This document shows, one piece after another, positions 1-9,873 of a stretch of DNA of 64,000 nt. This DNA comes from Achatina immaculata (lineage: Eukaryota; Mollusca; Gastropoda; Stylommatophora; Achatinidae), in the NCBI GenBank assembly GCA_009760885.1, contig CM019693.1:46010751-46074750 (forward strand), given 5' to 3'. Under the pieces are notes generated by a model. It was not told the DNA's origin, made no database searches, and saw only the letters and a list, made by a program, of their open reading frames with translations. The translations under genes and the position numbers were made by a program. Each line of letters starts with the position of its first letter. The first letter of the stretch is position 1.

Positions 1-326
1 AAAAAAGCAACAACTCACAAGACCTCTGGGAGTCATGACCCAGAGGCCCACCCCCCCCCCCCCCCCCCAGAGTGTCAGGAGTTTAATAGGGCCGAAACAC
101 TTGTCTGGGGGGGGGGTGTTACTTCCTCTGATGATCTGAAGGAGTTGTGTTGTTGTTCCATCTAGAGAGTTTCCTGCATACAACACAGAAATTTAGTAAG
201 TGACTATTTCTGACATGAAAGTTTGGAGTGAATTGAAAAACTTACCGTGTATTTTATATTTTACAGAGTTTAGACATTATTTTTGTGAATCCTTTGTAAA
301 GTTTTATGAGAGCTCTTGTTTTTCAG
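1..326. other. UFL1 intron, 3' end, with C-tract and G-tract
   Basis: This is non-coding sequence before the first visible exon. It has a perfect 8-bp hairpin (CCTCTGGG paired with CCCAGAGG, about 24-47), a run of about 18 C at 51-68 and a run of 9 G near 104-112. The last bases form a pyrimidine-rich splice acceptor ending in tttttcag at 326. Confidence 0.6.
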
Positions 327-497
327 ACAATTGTGCCCAGTGTAATGAGTCACAAAGATGCATCAGAATTGCTGAGTTCTTGTTTAAAGTCTCGAGACCA
401 GGCTTTCATATGCAACTCTACAATTGTTGCCAGTGAGAAACTTGTGTCAGAGAGTGCTGGAGCTTTTACTGATCTTATAATAGAGAGAGCAGAAAAG
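327..497 (+). CDS. UFL1: UFL1 exon A (57 codons, phase 0 to phase 0)
   Basis: The exon follows acceptor tttttcag (324-326 is CAG) and ends before donor GTGGTT at 498. It reads TIVPSVMSHKDASELLSSCL, then a segment with STIVASEKLVSES, and ends LIIERAEK. This matches the UFL1 segment with PLLPTSLSVEDAA, VVVSEKF and LMHQKAEK in the human protein. It is probably helical. The ORF stays open a little past the donor (to 593), but that tail has no resemblance to UFL1. The exon lacks a start codon of its own, so more exons lie upstream. Confidence 0.88.
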
Positions 498-644
498 GTG
501 GTTCTCTTATTTGTTTACAGCAAAAACATGATGGGTTTGTTAGATCTACATCACAGCATAGATAACATAATGAAGGCTGATTATATGTCATAGAAAAATT
601 ACTGTTCATTATGTAAGCATAGCTGACATAACATTATAGTTATA

Positions 645-1000
645 ATTTTATGAGTGCCACAATCATTGTTAATCTGGTTAGTGTCTCTCACAATTATTGT
701 TGATCTGGTTAGTGTCTCTCATAATCTTTGTTGATCTGGTTAGAGTCTCTCATAATCATTGTTGATCTGGTTAGTGTCTCTCACAGTTATTGTTGATCTG
801 GTTAGTGTCTCTCATAATCATTGTTGATCTGGTTAGTGTCTCTCACAGTTATTGTTGATCTGGTTAGTGTCTCTTATAATTATTGTTGTTCTGGTTAATG
901 TCTCACAATTATTGTTGATCTGGTTAGTGTCTCACATTCATTGTTGATCTGGTTAGTGCTTCCCAACTCAGTGTTGTTTTGGCTAGTGCATCACAACTCA
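645..1000. repeat. Minisatellite, about 31-bp unit, about 11 copies
   Basis: Repeated unit is close to GTTGATCTGGTTAGTGTCTC followed by a variable tcacaattatt. Copies drift towards the right end (cttcccaactcagtgttg). It starts about 150 bp after the exon A donor. No coding sense. Confidence 0.9.
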
Positions 1001-1159
1001 GTGTTGATTTGGTTAGTACTTTGTACAAGTTAATGTTGATTGTAAAGGAGAAGTTAACAAGACTAAGGTTAAAGCCTAATGTTAGGTTTTGTTTAGCTAA
1101 TAAGTAAGGAGATGAATTAGTGAGATAATGATATATTGGATATGTGAGATTGATATATG

Positions 1160-1319
1160 TGTCAAATATAGATCTTAGATAAAGTTACAAGAAATATCAT
1201 TTGAAATTAGAAATATCAGAGAAAAAGAAATTGCATGTGTAAAATTAGAAATATCAGAGAAAGTCACAAGAAATTGTTTTTGTAAAATTAGAAATATCAG
1301 AGAAAGTTTCAGGAAATAT
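1160..1319. repeat. Degenerate AT-rich repeat, left part
   Basis: Three or four copies of a unit containing tgtaaaattagaaatatcag and agaaagttacaagaaat. The same unit reappears at 3676-3790. The 2.3 kb between them is therefore a later insertion (the mariner with its foldback). Confidence 0.7.
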
Positions 1320-2234
1320 TATCACCCCAGCCAAAAAAGGAATGACCTAGAGTCATGAAACTTGTATGCTACTCAACATACTCACCCAAAAGTTCACTTT
1401 CTTCAGTTTATTTAACCCTTATCTGATCATTTAATTCTGCTTTTTTTTGTGCTGTCACCCCCAAATCAATGGAAAATTTCTTACCTTTCAAACAGTTTTT
1501 AAGGTTGGGATGCAAGAAATGGTCAGATGGAGCAAGATTTAGCGAGTGGGGTGAAATAATCTGTGCACTCAGACCCCAAATTCTTCAAAACATCCAGTGT
1601 CTTATGAGCAGGTGCGTTGTCCTGTAAAAAGAGAACAGCTTTTTCTTTCAATTTGTCCTTTAATTAGAACCGCAGGTTAGAGTAGAATTGTGCGTTAACT
1701 GCTTGGCCCTTTGGAAAATACATTTCTTATCCCCCAAAACACTGGTCATGCCTTTCTGCTGACTTTTGGTTCTTGAAGTTCTTCAGCCATGGAGAACCCG
1801 AATGTTGTCACTGTAAGGAATGTGGTGTAACCACATTTCAACAACAGTGATGAGTTGTTCCAGAAAGTTATTATTAGATTGTTCAGAAAGCTGCAAAATC
1901 AACTTGGAGGTGTCCATTTGATTTTGTTTCTCTTTGGCATTCAAACATTTTGACACAACTTTGTCAACAGTTTTGCATTCCTAAATGCTTCTGAATTATA
2001 AAACTAGCACATTCTTTAGATATCTCTAATGTCTCAGCAGTTGCTTTCGCCCAAGTCTGTCAACATGCCAAAATCAGGTCATGAACATGATCAATAATTT
2101 CTGAAGGTGACACTTCTGGAGGTCTTCCAGATCTTGCTTCATCTTCGGTCTCATGTTCTGCATGCTTAAAATTAGTTTAGAATGTATAAACTAGGAAAAA
2201 TATAGGAACAGCTTTATTACTTAACGACTACAAA

Positions 2235-2270
2235 GTTGTGACGTTTCGGCATGAGCCTTAATCACACAAA
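2235..2270 (-). ncRNA. Hammerhead-like core remnant, left arm
   Basis: Read on the minus strand: TTGTG, TGATTAA, stem II GGC-TCAT-GCC, GAAA, then CGTC and ACAA. Stem I (TTGTG with CACAA), stem II and the GAAA box are all in hammerhead order, and GTC is a normal cleavage triplet. The first box departs from CTGATGA (the C and the second G are changed), so cleavage activity is doubtful. Confidence 0.4.
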
Positions 2271-3164
2271 AACATATAGGACGAAGAAATAGAGAGAGGA
2301 GATAAAGTATTGATTCACATGAATACTATTTTTTTTAAAAATAGAGTACTTAGCTGTAAATTGTAAGTCATGGCTTGTCCGGCGGTGTGTGTCAGGAATG
2401 GATTTAATAGGACATGGAGACTGTTTTAATGGAGACATGTGATATGCGGTTGGTGGGTTGTAACTGGGGGTGGTAGATGGGGAACCGGGGAGGGGAGAGA
2501 GAGTGATACAATGTTGACCTAGCCAGGAGAAGTTGAAATAGATGATTAGGGAAGAGGGGTTGCAAAGTGATGCTGTGAGGAGGTTTGACAAGTAAGAAGG
2601 GGTGGAGCTTAGTAGAGAGGTACTATAATGATTGAAGAGATTGTTAGATGTACTGAACAGCAAGTTTAACCCATGTGGCTCCAGCATCCCATAATTTTGA
2701 ATCAGATTTTCTGGTAACAGACATCAAACAATGTCACACAGATGACACAAGCCGCCTGGCACTTGAGAACCACTGCATTCAGCTACACTTAATATTCTCT
2801 TCAATCATTATAGTACCTCTCCACTAATCTCCACCCCTTCTTACTTGTCAAACCTCCTCACAGCATCACTTTGCAACCCCTCTTCCCTAATCATCTATTT
2901 CAACTTCTCCTGGCTAGGTCAACATTGTATCACTCTCTCTCCCCTCCCTGGTTCCCCATCCACCACCCCCAGTTACAACCCACTGACCGCATATCATAGG
3001 TCTCCATTTAAACAGTCTCCACATTCTACTAAATCCATTCCTGACACACACTGCCGGACAAACCACACTGTACAATTTACAGCTAAGTACTCTTTTTTTT
3101 TTTTTTTAATAGTATTCATGTGAATCTATACTTTATCTCCTCTCTCTATTTCTTCATCCTGTAT

Positions 3165-3206
3165 GTGTTTATATGATTAAAGCTCACGCTGAAACATCAC
3201 AACTTT
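3165..3206 (+). ncRNA. Hammerhead-like core remnant, right arm
   Basis: The plus strand has TGATTAA, stem II AGC-TCAC-GCT, GAAA and CATCACAA. Stem II keeps pairing although both strands differ from the left arm (GGC/GCC there), which looks like compensatory change. The first box has the same departure from the consensus as in the other arm. Confidence 0.4.
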
Positions 3207-3675
3207 GTAGTCGTTAAGTAATAAAGCTGTTCTTACATTTTTCCTAGTTTATACATTCTGGTATCACAGCTTTACAGCAGTGCTTCGTGTATAGTTATAT
3301 ACTTATACACTAGTTATTAAAGTTAGTTTAGTACTTCTTCACAGTTGAATATGATGGACACTTGTCACTCAGTGTTTGCAGCATACACTCATGGACTTCT
3401 TTTGAGTTTTCTTCTGTGGGAACAGAAAATTCATGATGGCCTGGAATTCTACATTCGAAAATTCTACACCTTTTATTGACATGATTCTGTCATTGATTTT
3501 AAAAGATAAAAAATTTAGTTCCGTGATCCTACAAATTGGCACTTTACATTATAAAATAACACTATTTTCGATTACAGTGTCAAAATTACCCTCAGGTTTT
3601 GGGACATGGGTCAAGCCACATGGGTTGATGACTTTTCAGCACCCCCTGTGTAAAGAAATATCTAAGTTAAAATAA

Positions 3676-3790
3676 ATCCCGTGTGTAAAATTAGAAATCT
3701 TAAAGAAAGTTACAAGAATGTCTTGTAAAGTAAGAAATATTAGAGATATGCACAAGAAATTTCATGTTCAAAATTAAAATATGAGGGAAA
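3676..3790. repeat. Degenerate AT-rich repeat, right part
   Basis: Continuation of the unit at 1160-1319 (aaattagaaatcttaaagaa, aagtaagaaatattagagat). It lies between the two mariner insertions. Confidence 0.65.
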
Positions 3791-3793
3791 TTA

Positions 3794-5140
3794 CGAGGGG
3801 TGTTCAGGAAGTAATGCACCACATCATTTTTCTCAGGAGCTGTTTTTTCAAAAAGCATGAAATTTATACACAATATACATGGATATATCACGTAAAACAT
3901 CTGTATTATTCAACATAATCCCCATCAACTTGTACAGCATTATGCCAGCACAAAACAAGTGCATGTATTCCTAGCCTGTACCAGATTTTCTCCTTCATTA
4001 TGTAGCCATTCTTTGGTGCATGAATCACTCCTTCGTCATTTTCAAATCTTACCCCTCGGAGTGCATCTTTAAGTGGACCAGACAGATGGAAATCAGAGGG
4101 TGGAAAATCGGGACTATAGGCTGGATGGGGTAGTACAGTCCAACCCAATTTGGTGATTGCTTCCCGTGTTGCCAGACTTGTGTGAGGGCACACATTGTCG
4201 TGAAGGAGAAGCAGGTCTGCTGGATTCTTGTGCGGCCGAACTCTGCGAAAACGTTGATTCAGTTTTTTTCAGTGTTTTAATGTAAGCTTGCAAATTGATT
4301 GTCTCTCCTCTTAGCATAACATTGACAAGAATCACACCTTCAGTGTCCCAAAAGACAGTGGTCATGATCTTTCCAGCTGGAGGTGTCTTTTTGTCTCAGG
4401 TTCAAAATGATGTGCCCAGGTTTCATCACCTGTTATGATCTTAGCCAAAAAGTTCTCTTCCTCAGCACTGAAACACTCTAACAATTCAGAAGAAATTGCT
4501 TTCCTTTGCAATCGATGGTCATTTGTGAGACTTCGAGGAACCTATCTTGCACAAACCTTAGAAAATCTGAGTTTTTATAACTGCATTTGTACTACATTGC
4601 TGACTGACAGCTTTAAGGCCAATTGTTGAGTAGTGACACGTCTATCAGTAACAATAATGCCCTCAGTGCATTTCAATGTCAGACGAGCCTGTGTGCCCAA
4701 TTCTTAACCCTTTTGAAATAAAGATCAATCAATCAATCAACATTTCTGCCTTGGTGGCTGTGGCAGGATGTCCACAGCACGGCCGATTATGCGACTCCTT
4801 ATCTCCACTTACTGATTCTTTGATTCTCTGAAACCAGCGACTGACTGTACTCCTGTCGACTGCAGAACTTCAATACACATCACATAGATGTTTGCGAATG
4901 TTCACAACAGTTTCCTTCTCTGCAACGAGAAATTCTATCACAATTTGCTGCTTATACCACAAGTTGCTAACACGCTCCATTTCAACTGTTAGGGCAGCCA
5001 TATTCATTGACCGGTTGCAGTGCAATTTAGTTCACACAATCAGCACATGACATATTTAAAGTGTGCAAAATTTCATGCTTCTTTCTTCATTATTAGCTGA
5101 AACAAAAAATGATGTGATGCATTACTTTCTGAACGCCCCT
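3794..5140 (-). mobile_element. Mariner element (SETMAR-type transposase), inactive
   Basis: Terminal inverted repeats are clear: CGAGGGGTGTTCAGGAAGTA at the left, and the complement of AGGGGCGTTCAGAAAGTA at the right. Each is flanked by TA (3792-3793 and 5141-5142). The element codes on the minus strand. The N-terminus starts at an ATG at 4980 (MERVSNLWYKQQIVIEFLVA) with helix-turn-helix end VDRSTVSRW. The C-terminus has PHPAYSPDFPPSDFHLSGPL, holding the third Asp of the DD34D triad, and ends GDYVE at 3906. Frameshifts and a 60-bp insertion at about 4675-4741 break it. Confidence 0.88.
4675..4741 (+). mobile_element. Tail-only insertion of a CR1-like LINE
   Basis: About 65 bp inside the mariner transposase match only the last bases of the CR1-like 3' ends seen at 34044 and 18469: cagacgagcctgtgtgccc, aaataaagatcaatcaatca. 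It is an extreme 5' truncation with a short (AATC)n tail. Confidence 0.7.
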
Positions 5141-5142
5141 TA

Positions 5143-5487
5143 TTAAACAAATGAAAGGAATTTTACATGAGCTGTGGCACTTTTTCGGTAGGCAGATAAC
5201 AAAGAAGATCAAATTTTTTAAAATTTAAAAAAAAAAAAAGCTATCATGAAGTAGAACTCATTATGTTAGTATTTGAGCACATTACAGTTTTAAAATTTTT
5301 AAGTCAAGAAACCGTAGTAAAACAACTTACGTGTCAGTAAGTTAACATGTACAGATTAAAAAGTGATGAACTGAAGAGAAAAAAAAATTTAGATTATCTT
5401 TGCCAGTTATAGTCTGCTTTACATATCACAAATAAATATCATAAATAGATGATTGATGTTCAGTCTGCTTTACATATCGCAAATAAA
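5143..5487. other. AT-rich intron sequence, no recognised feature
   Basis: I see A-runs and a short direct duplication of agtctgctttacatatc (about 5410-5425 and 5462-5478), but no gene or known element. Confidence 0.5.
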
Positions 5488-5501
5488 CATCATAAATAGA
5501 T

Positions 5502-6924
5502 CTTCTTCTTCTTTGTTCGCTCTACCACCAAAACCGCACTGTGATCCTACTGAGTTTACGCCTGTGGTCCTCGTTAGGTCCCGTGGTCTCCTGTGTGGTC
5601 CCCGAAAGGACCACACGAGATCCACGAGAGGACCACAAGGGGTTCAGAGTATCACAAGGCTTTAGCCTGTATTCTTGGTGGGTCTTTGAAGCGGATTGCG
5701 TGACACCGTGGTTTTCATTGCACCAGTTTAGTCTAGAGTTGGACTTTCTCACTGGAAGACCTCAACGTGTTTTGAGATACCCGTGTATCACTGCCAGGTG
5801 AGAGGTGATTGCCCATCCAGTCCAGAGTTGGACTTTCTCACCGGAAAACCTCAGCGTGATTAGGATATGCAAACATCCCCGCCGGGTGAGAGGTGGTTGC
5901 CTATCTAGACTGCCCTGGTCCAGTGTCTCCGACTTCAGCATTTTGCGGTCGTGGCCGTTACCCTTCCTAGTTGTGAGCAGGATGGAGCTTTTGTCCAGGA
6001 GGACGAATCCTCGCCACTAGTGACTTCCACCCCTGGGTTGAGCCGGTTTAGGCATATTATCCCAGTATGGGCATGTTTGGGACATGACCGACCTCTAGAG
6101 CAGAGGTACGGTGACATGCATAGCCTTCAAGATTCACCCCTGGTGTGAGCCGGTTTAGGCAAAATTCACCAGTATGGGTGTATATCAGGCGTGACCGACC
6201 TCTAGAGCAGAGGTGGCATGACATGTCTAGCCATCAAGTTCCACCCCTGGTGTGTGCCGGTTTATGCATATTTCACCAGTGTAGGTGTAACCTCTAGAGC
6301 AGAGGTGCTGTGGTATGTCAGCGATACTATTGGACATACCGATTAAACTTCACTTTATCCTTTCCACCACCTTTTCACATCGGCACCGCACAGCAACCTT
6401 TATTTCTTTTCCGCATTTTCCTCCTTGACTGGGAGGAGCTTCACTCCATGCATGGCATTCGAAGAGTCTCGCCAGCAGTGTCTTAACCTCTGGGACAAGC
6501 CGGTTCATGCATTTCACCCGATAGGACTGCACTCAGGACGTGGCCGACCTCCAGACCAGAGGTGACATGATTTGACTGTTTGCTTCGCTTTATCCTTTCT
6601 ACCACCTTTTCCACAGTGATGCTGCGTGGCAACCCCATTTGCACCTTTCTTCGTTGGCTGGGAGGAGTACCGCTCCACACACAGCAGCCGAAGAATATCG
6701 CCAACAGCGGTAGATGAGCTACCAAACGTGCCACTCATCTACCCTAAGTATCTGGTTTTCAGGCGCCAGATATTCGCCTTCGCCCCTTCTCCTGTCAGTT
6801 TAAACAGTTCTGCCACGGGAAGGCCAGGAGCTGGACTTGACTGCCAGAGGCTGTGTGAGATGCGCGCCGTTGGAGTGGAAATCGAATACTCCACCCCACC
6901 TCCGACAATAGCAGTCCTTAGAAC
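5502..6924 (-). mobile_element. Hierarchical-repeat retroposon, copy 1 (longer copy)
   Basis: The element is bounded by a 14-bp target duplication catcataaatagat (5488-5501 and 6925-6938). Read on the minus strand it ends in (GAA)n, the tail of a retroposed RNA. It is more GC-rich than its surroundings and built of repeats inside repeats. Two units of about 80 bp lie at about 5735-5905 (with actttctcacyggaa). About three units of 105-110 bp lie at about 6027-6310 (with cacccctggtgtgagccggt and the hairpin-forming cctctagagcagagg). A larger module ending in tttatcctttccaccacctt occurs twice (about 6340-6720). The 5' 210 bp (sense end at 6924) contain a T-arm-like hairpin, TGGAGT/ACTCCA around attcgatttcc, resembling a pol III B box. 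No long ORF. A shorter copy lies at 49987-51290. Confidence 0.8.
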
Positions 6925-6938
6925 CATCATAAATAGAT

Positions 6939-7266
6939 GATTCATGTTCTTCTTTGCCATAAGAAGTGGATCATTTGTGTGAGTTCAGTGTACAAAGTTA
7001 CATTGTTTCCTGGAGTAGGAAAATAGTACGGTAGTGACATCATATTATAATGGGTCATTTGTACAAGTTTAGAATATTACATGTTACTTGGATAATGTAA
7101 ATTTACAAATCTTACATTCCAGTGGGTTAGCAGATGTCATATAACTTACAAGACTGTTTGGATTATGTAACTGATCAACAGTGTGATCTTTCAAGATAGT
7201 TGGTCATGCAGTGTATCAAGTCTTTAACTATAGCCAGTTTAGTTGAATCAGAGGTTTTTACAATCT
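6939..7266. other. AT-rich intron sequence, no recognised feature
   Basis: Nothing recognisable between the retroposon and the RTE-B fragment. Confidence 0.5.
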
Positions 7267-7267
7267 A

Positions 7268-7786
7268 ACGTCATTCATTTATTTGCATGTCCCTTGCGGA
7301 ACTTTGCCTCCTTAACAGCACACATGTAGGTCTCTCAATTGTAAGCAAGATGCCCTGCTGCTGATGTGTCCATTTGCAGATCATCGATGATGTCTTGCAT
7401 CCATCTTCGCCTTGGTCTTTCTTACTTTCTTTTTCCCGTTATGTACCCTTCCAAGTCGGTCTTCTCTAGATTATCATGACGTTTAATGTGTCCAGAATAT
7501 TTAAGTTTTCTTTGTTTAATCTTCTTTACTAGCCAGCCTTCTTCAGTATTCTTGTAGAATGGATATATTTGTTCTTTTTTGTGTCCATGGTATTTGAAGA
7601 ACTTTTCTGTAGCATTTACATTCAAAGGCATTTATGTGTTTCTCAGCTGTTCTGTTAAGTGTCCAGGTCTCACAGGCATATGTTGTGATGGGAAAGATGC
7701 ATGCCCTTAAAAATCTTATTTTTGTAATTCTGTCTGTTCCTCTCCACAGCTTCTTTAGTTGTTTTACTTTCTGAAGAGCGATAGAT
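7268..7786 (-). mobile_element. RTE-B-type LINE, 3' fragment
   Basis: The minus strand encodes the C-terminal part of the same reverse-transcriptase protein found at 8557-9105: TWTLNRTAEKHINAFECKCY, then GWLVKKIKQRKLKYSGHIKR, then the non-coding end with catcagcagcagg and gggacatgcaaataaatga. Several frameshifts. It is inverted relative to the copy on the other side of UFL1 exon B. Confidence 0.82.
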
Positions 7787-7854
7787 ATGCAAAACTTAGA
7801 TAGATGGAGGAAAGTTATAGTTTGATTGTTGGTTAAAATAATGGTTATTTGCAG

Positions 7855-7999
7855 GCTTCAAAATCCAGTGCTACACTTATGTCCAGTCCAACTGTAGGAG
7901 TATCAACAGATAAGCAGACACATTTGAAGATGGCTAACTTAGATGATGGAAGCTCAGCAAGAGAAGACAAGAAAGAGCAAAGACGAAAAAAGGCAGCCA
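7855..7999 (+). CDS. UFL1: UFL1 exon B (phase 0 to phase 1)
   Basis: Acceptor ttatttgcag ends at 7854 and donor GTGAGT starts at 8000. It reads ASKSSATLMSSPTVGVSTDK, then an acidic stretch and SAREDKKEQRRKKAA. The lysine/arginine-rich end matches the KKDKKDERRRKATEG linker of UFL1. In the vertebrate protein about 20 residues lie between AEK and this linker. They are not found here, so either the linker differs or a small exon in the preceding intron was missed. The exon is flanked by inverted RTE-B copies. Confidence 0.85.
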
Positions 8000-8170
8000 G
8001 TGAGTACTGAATAATTGTCTTATTTATAAATCTGTGAATGAGAAGGATCAGAAATGAATGGATACATTTGGCATTCACAGCAACAGATGATCTAGTTTGT
8101 GTGCATGCATGCATGAAAGGGTAGGTGGGTGAGTGAATGAGTAATATATATATATATATATATATATACA

Positions 8171-9225
8171 CTTTGGGAAATAATAGATAAAATGGGATTT
8201 CCAGCACATTTGATATAATTAACATCACTGCTGTATCTAGACCAACAAGCTGCAGTAAGAATAAATGGTGAAACAGCAACTTCGTTTGTCATAAAACAAG
8301 GGATCTGTCAGGGGTGCATATTGTCACCTTACTCATCTAACTTGTATACTTAAAATTAATGAAGAATGTTAGAGAAGATGTAGACAAAGAATATTACTAT
8401 GCCATAACAATTGGAGGTTATGAAATACCAGAGATTAGATAAGTTGATGACACAGTATTACTGTCCACAACACAAAAAGGAATGGAAAAACTAATTATGT
8501 CAGTCCGTAAGAACAGCAAAAAGTAAAACCTCTATATTAATGCGAAGAAAACTAAATTGATGACAACTGACAAAACAAACAAGGCAGCTGATATATGTAT
8601 CAATGAGGAAAAACTGGAAGAAGTGGAGAGTTTTGAATATCTTGGATCACTGCTAACTAATAATGGAGATACAATGAGGGAAATTAAAAGGAGGACATCT
8701 GTTGCTCTTCAGAAAGTAAAACAACTAAAGAATTTGTGGAGAGGAACAGACAGAACTACAAAAATAAGACTTTTAAGGGCATGCATCTTTCCCATTGCAA
8801 CGTATGCCTGTGAGACCTGGACACTTAACAAAACAGCTGAGAAACACATAAATGCCTTTGAATGTAAATGCTACAGAAGAGTTCTTCAAATATCATGGAC
8901 ACAAAAAAGAACAAATATATCCATACTACAAGAACTTAATATTGAAGAAGGCTGGCTAGTAAAGAGGATTAAAGAGAGAAAACTTAAATATTTTGGACAC
9001 ATTAAGTGTCATGATAATCTAGAGAAAACCATCTTGGAAGGGTACATTAATGGAAAAAAGAAAGAGAGGAAGACCAAGGTGAAGATGGCTGCAAGACATC
9101 ATTGATGATCTGCAAATGGATGCATCAGCAGCAGGCCATCTTGCTTACAACCGAGAGGCCTACAGGAGTGCTATTAGGGAGGCAAAGTTCTGTAAAGGAC
9201 ATGCAAATGAGTAATGAATATATAT
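8171..9225 (+). mobile_element. RTE-B-type LINE, 5'-truncated, in a TA microsatellite
   Basis: After (TA)n at 8143-8170 the plus strand reads LWEIIDKMGFP, then the RT motif VIKQGICQGCILSP. The largest open stretch (8557-9105) holds the thumb and C-terminal part: EKLEEVESFEYLGSLLTNNG, KVKQLKNLW, YACETWTLNKTAEKHI, LKYFGHIKC. Upstream of 8557 stops and frameshifts break the RT core. The 3' end is cagcagcaggccatcttgc, then gcaaatgagtaatgaatata, again followed by (TA)n, so the microsatellite was probably the target. Confidence 0.85.
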
Positions 9226-9873
9226 ATATATTTGATGTGTAGAAATATGTGGTGATTATGGCATAAATATCTTTTCACCCTGTATATCCTATTCAGAAAT
9301 CCATATACAAGGTGATCATAAAATCTTTCTCTGAGTTCAAACATTTAGTACACAAAAGCTATGTGGTTTTTAGCAAATTTTGCCTCAAATCTAGAAGTAT
9401 TATTACTTTAATCTTGCACCTCAACATATGGTCCTTTTGTTGCCTAGGGAACATCTAAGTGATGCTCTATGTACTTGAAAGGGGAATATAGGTGGTGTCT
9501 AACCTACGACCTATTCAAGTTGTGACAATCCACAGTTGTGATTGTCCATTCTTATAAGTCATGTTTGCTTACTAAAGTCCAGAAACTATGTCAGATTTCA
9601 CATTTCTGCATAAAAGTCAGCTGAGAATTAATGCTGGACAGAGAAATTTGAAAGAGCTAAGAGAAAAATAAAGTTCAAAGATCTTTAAAGGGAAAGTTAT
9701 TTTTTAATGCGACGGGAAAGCCACCAAGTGGACTGCAAGGTTAGGGAAGAAGATGGTTTGGCCTCTGCATTGTTAGTTTATAATAAACAGCTCTGTCTGT
9801 GTGTCTGGCAAGAAAGTAGGGTGGTCTTAAATGGTGTCTCTCAGCATCAGTCATTAATTTGAAGCAACACCTA
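9226..9873. other. Intron sequence with a possible DNA-transposon end
   Basis: tatacaaggtgatcataaaa at about 9307 looks like a mariner-type terminus (TA then CAAGGTGATCA), but no matching inverted end or transposase was found. Otherwise unassigned. Confidence 0.3.

Larger units (their letters stand above)
2179..3259. mobile_element. Foldback: two inverted copies of a Penelope-like terminal segment
   Basis: Positions 2179 to about 2640 are the reverse complement, with few differences, of about 2795-3259. About 150 bp lie between the arms. Both arms end in aatgtataaactagg and hold a polyadenylation-like AATAAAGCTGTT next to a motif related to a hammerhead ribozyme core. Hammerhead motifs in terminal repeats are known from Penelope-like elements. 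The two arms translate to the same non-protein-like Ser/Pro-rich string in opposite directions, so those reading frames are not genes. A possible target duplication (ttagtttag at about 2171-2180 and 3325-3335) suggests the inserted unit extends about 70 bp beyond the right arm. Confidence 0.7.
1320..3675 (-). mobile_element. Mariner-like element, decayed, split by a foldback insertion
   Basis: Translation of the minus strand gives scattered transposase pieces. The N-terminal helix-turn-helix piece (KEVHECMLQTLSDKCPSYST) lies at about 3340-3420. Further on are RSGRPPEVSPSEIIDH and ISKECASFIIQKHLGM (about 2000-2130), then the catalytic-core end LAPSDHFLHPNLK near 1500-1560. The LAPSDHFLHP motif carries the third catalytic Asp of mariner transposases. 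Stops and frameshifts interrupt every part, so it is dead. The flanking AT-rich repeat at both sides supports one insertion, but I could not define clean terminal inverted repeats. The foldback at 2179-3259 separates the N- and C-terminal parts. Confidence 0.7.

Noticed and set aside
1..130. C-tract and G-tract as a G-quadruplex regulator
   Set aside because: Single homopolymer runs in an intron; no spaced G-tracts and possible assembly error.
306..593. A 95-codon gene starting at an ATG at 306
   Set aside because: Only 327-497 resembles UFL1. The ATG lies in the intron upstream of a good acceptor and the tail follows a donor.
2262..3123. Two similar small proteins (141 and 92 codons) facing each other
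   Set aside because: They are the same repeat read from the two arms of the foldback; low-complexity Ser/Pro-rich, no domain.
3794..5140. A host SETMAR gene
   Set aside because: Only a mariner transposase is present, with inverted ends and TA flanks; no SET domain.
6626..6940. A 104-codon protein in the retroposon
   Set aside because: The frame is open in both directions through repeated modules, is not kept in the second copy, and has no recognisable domain.
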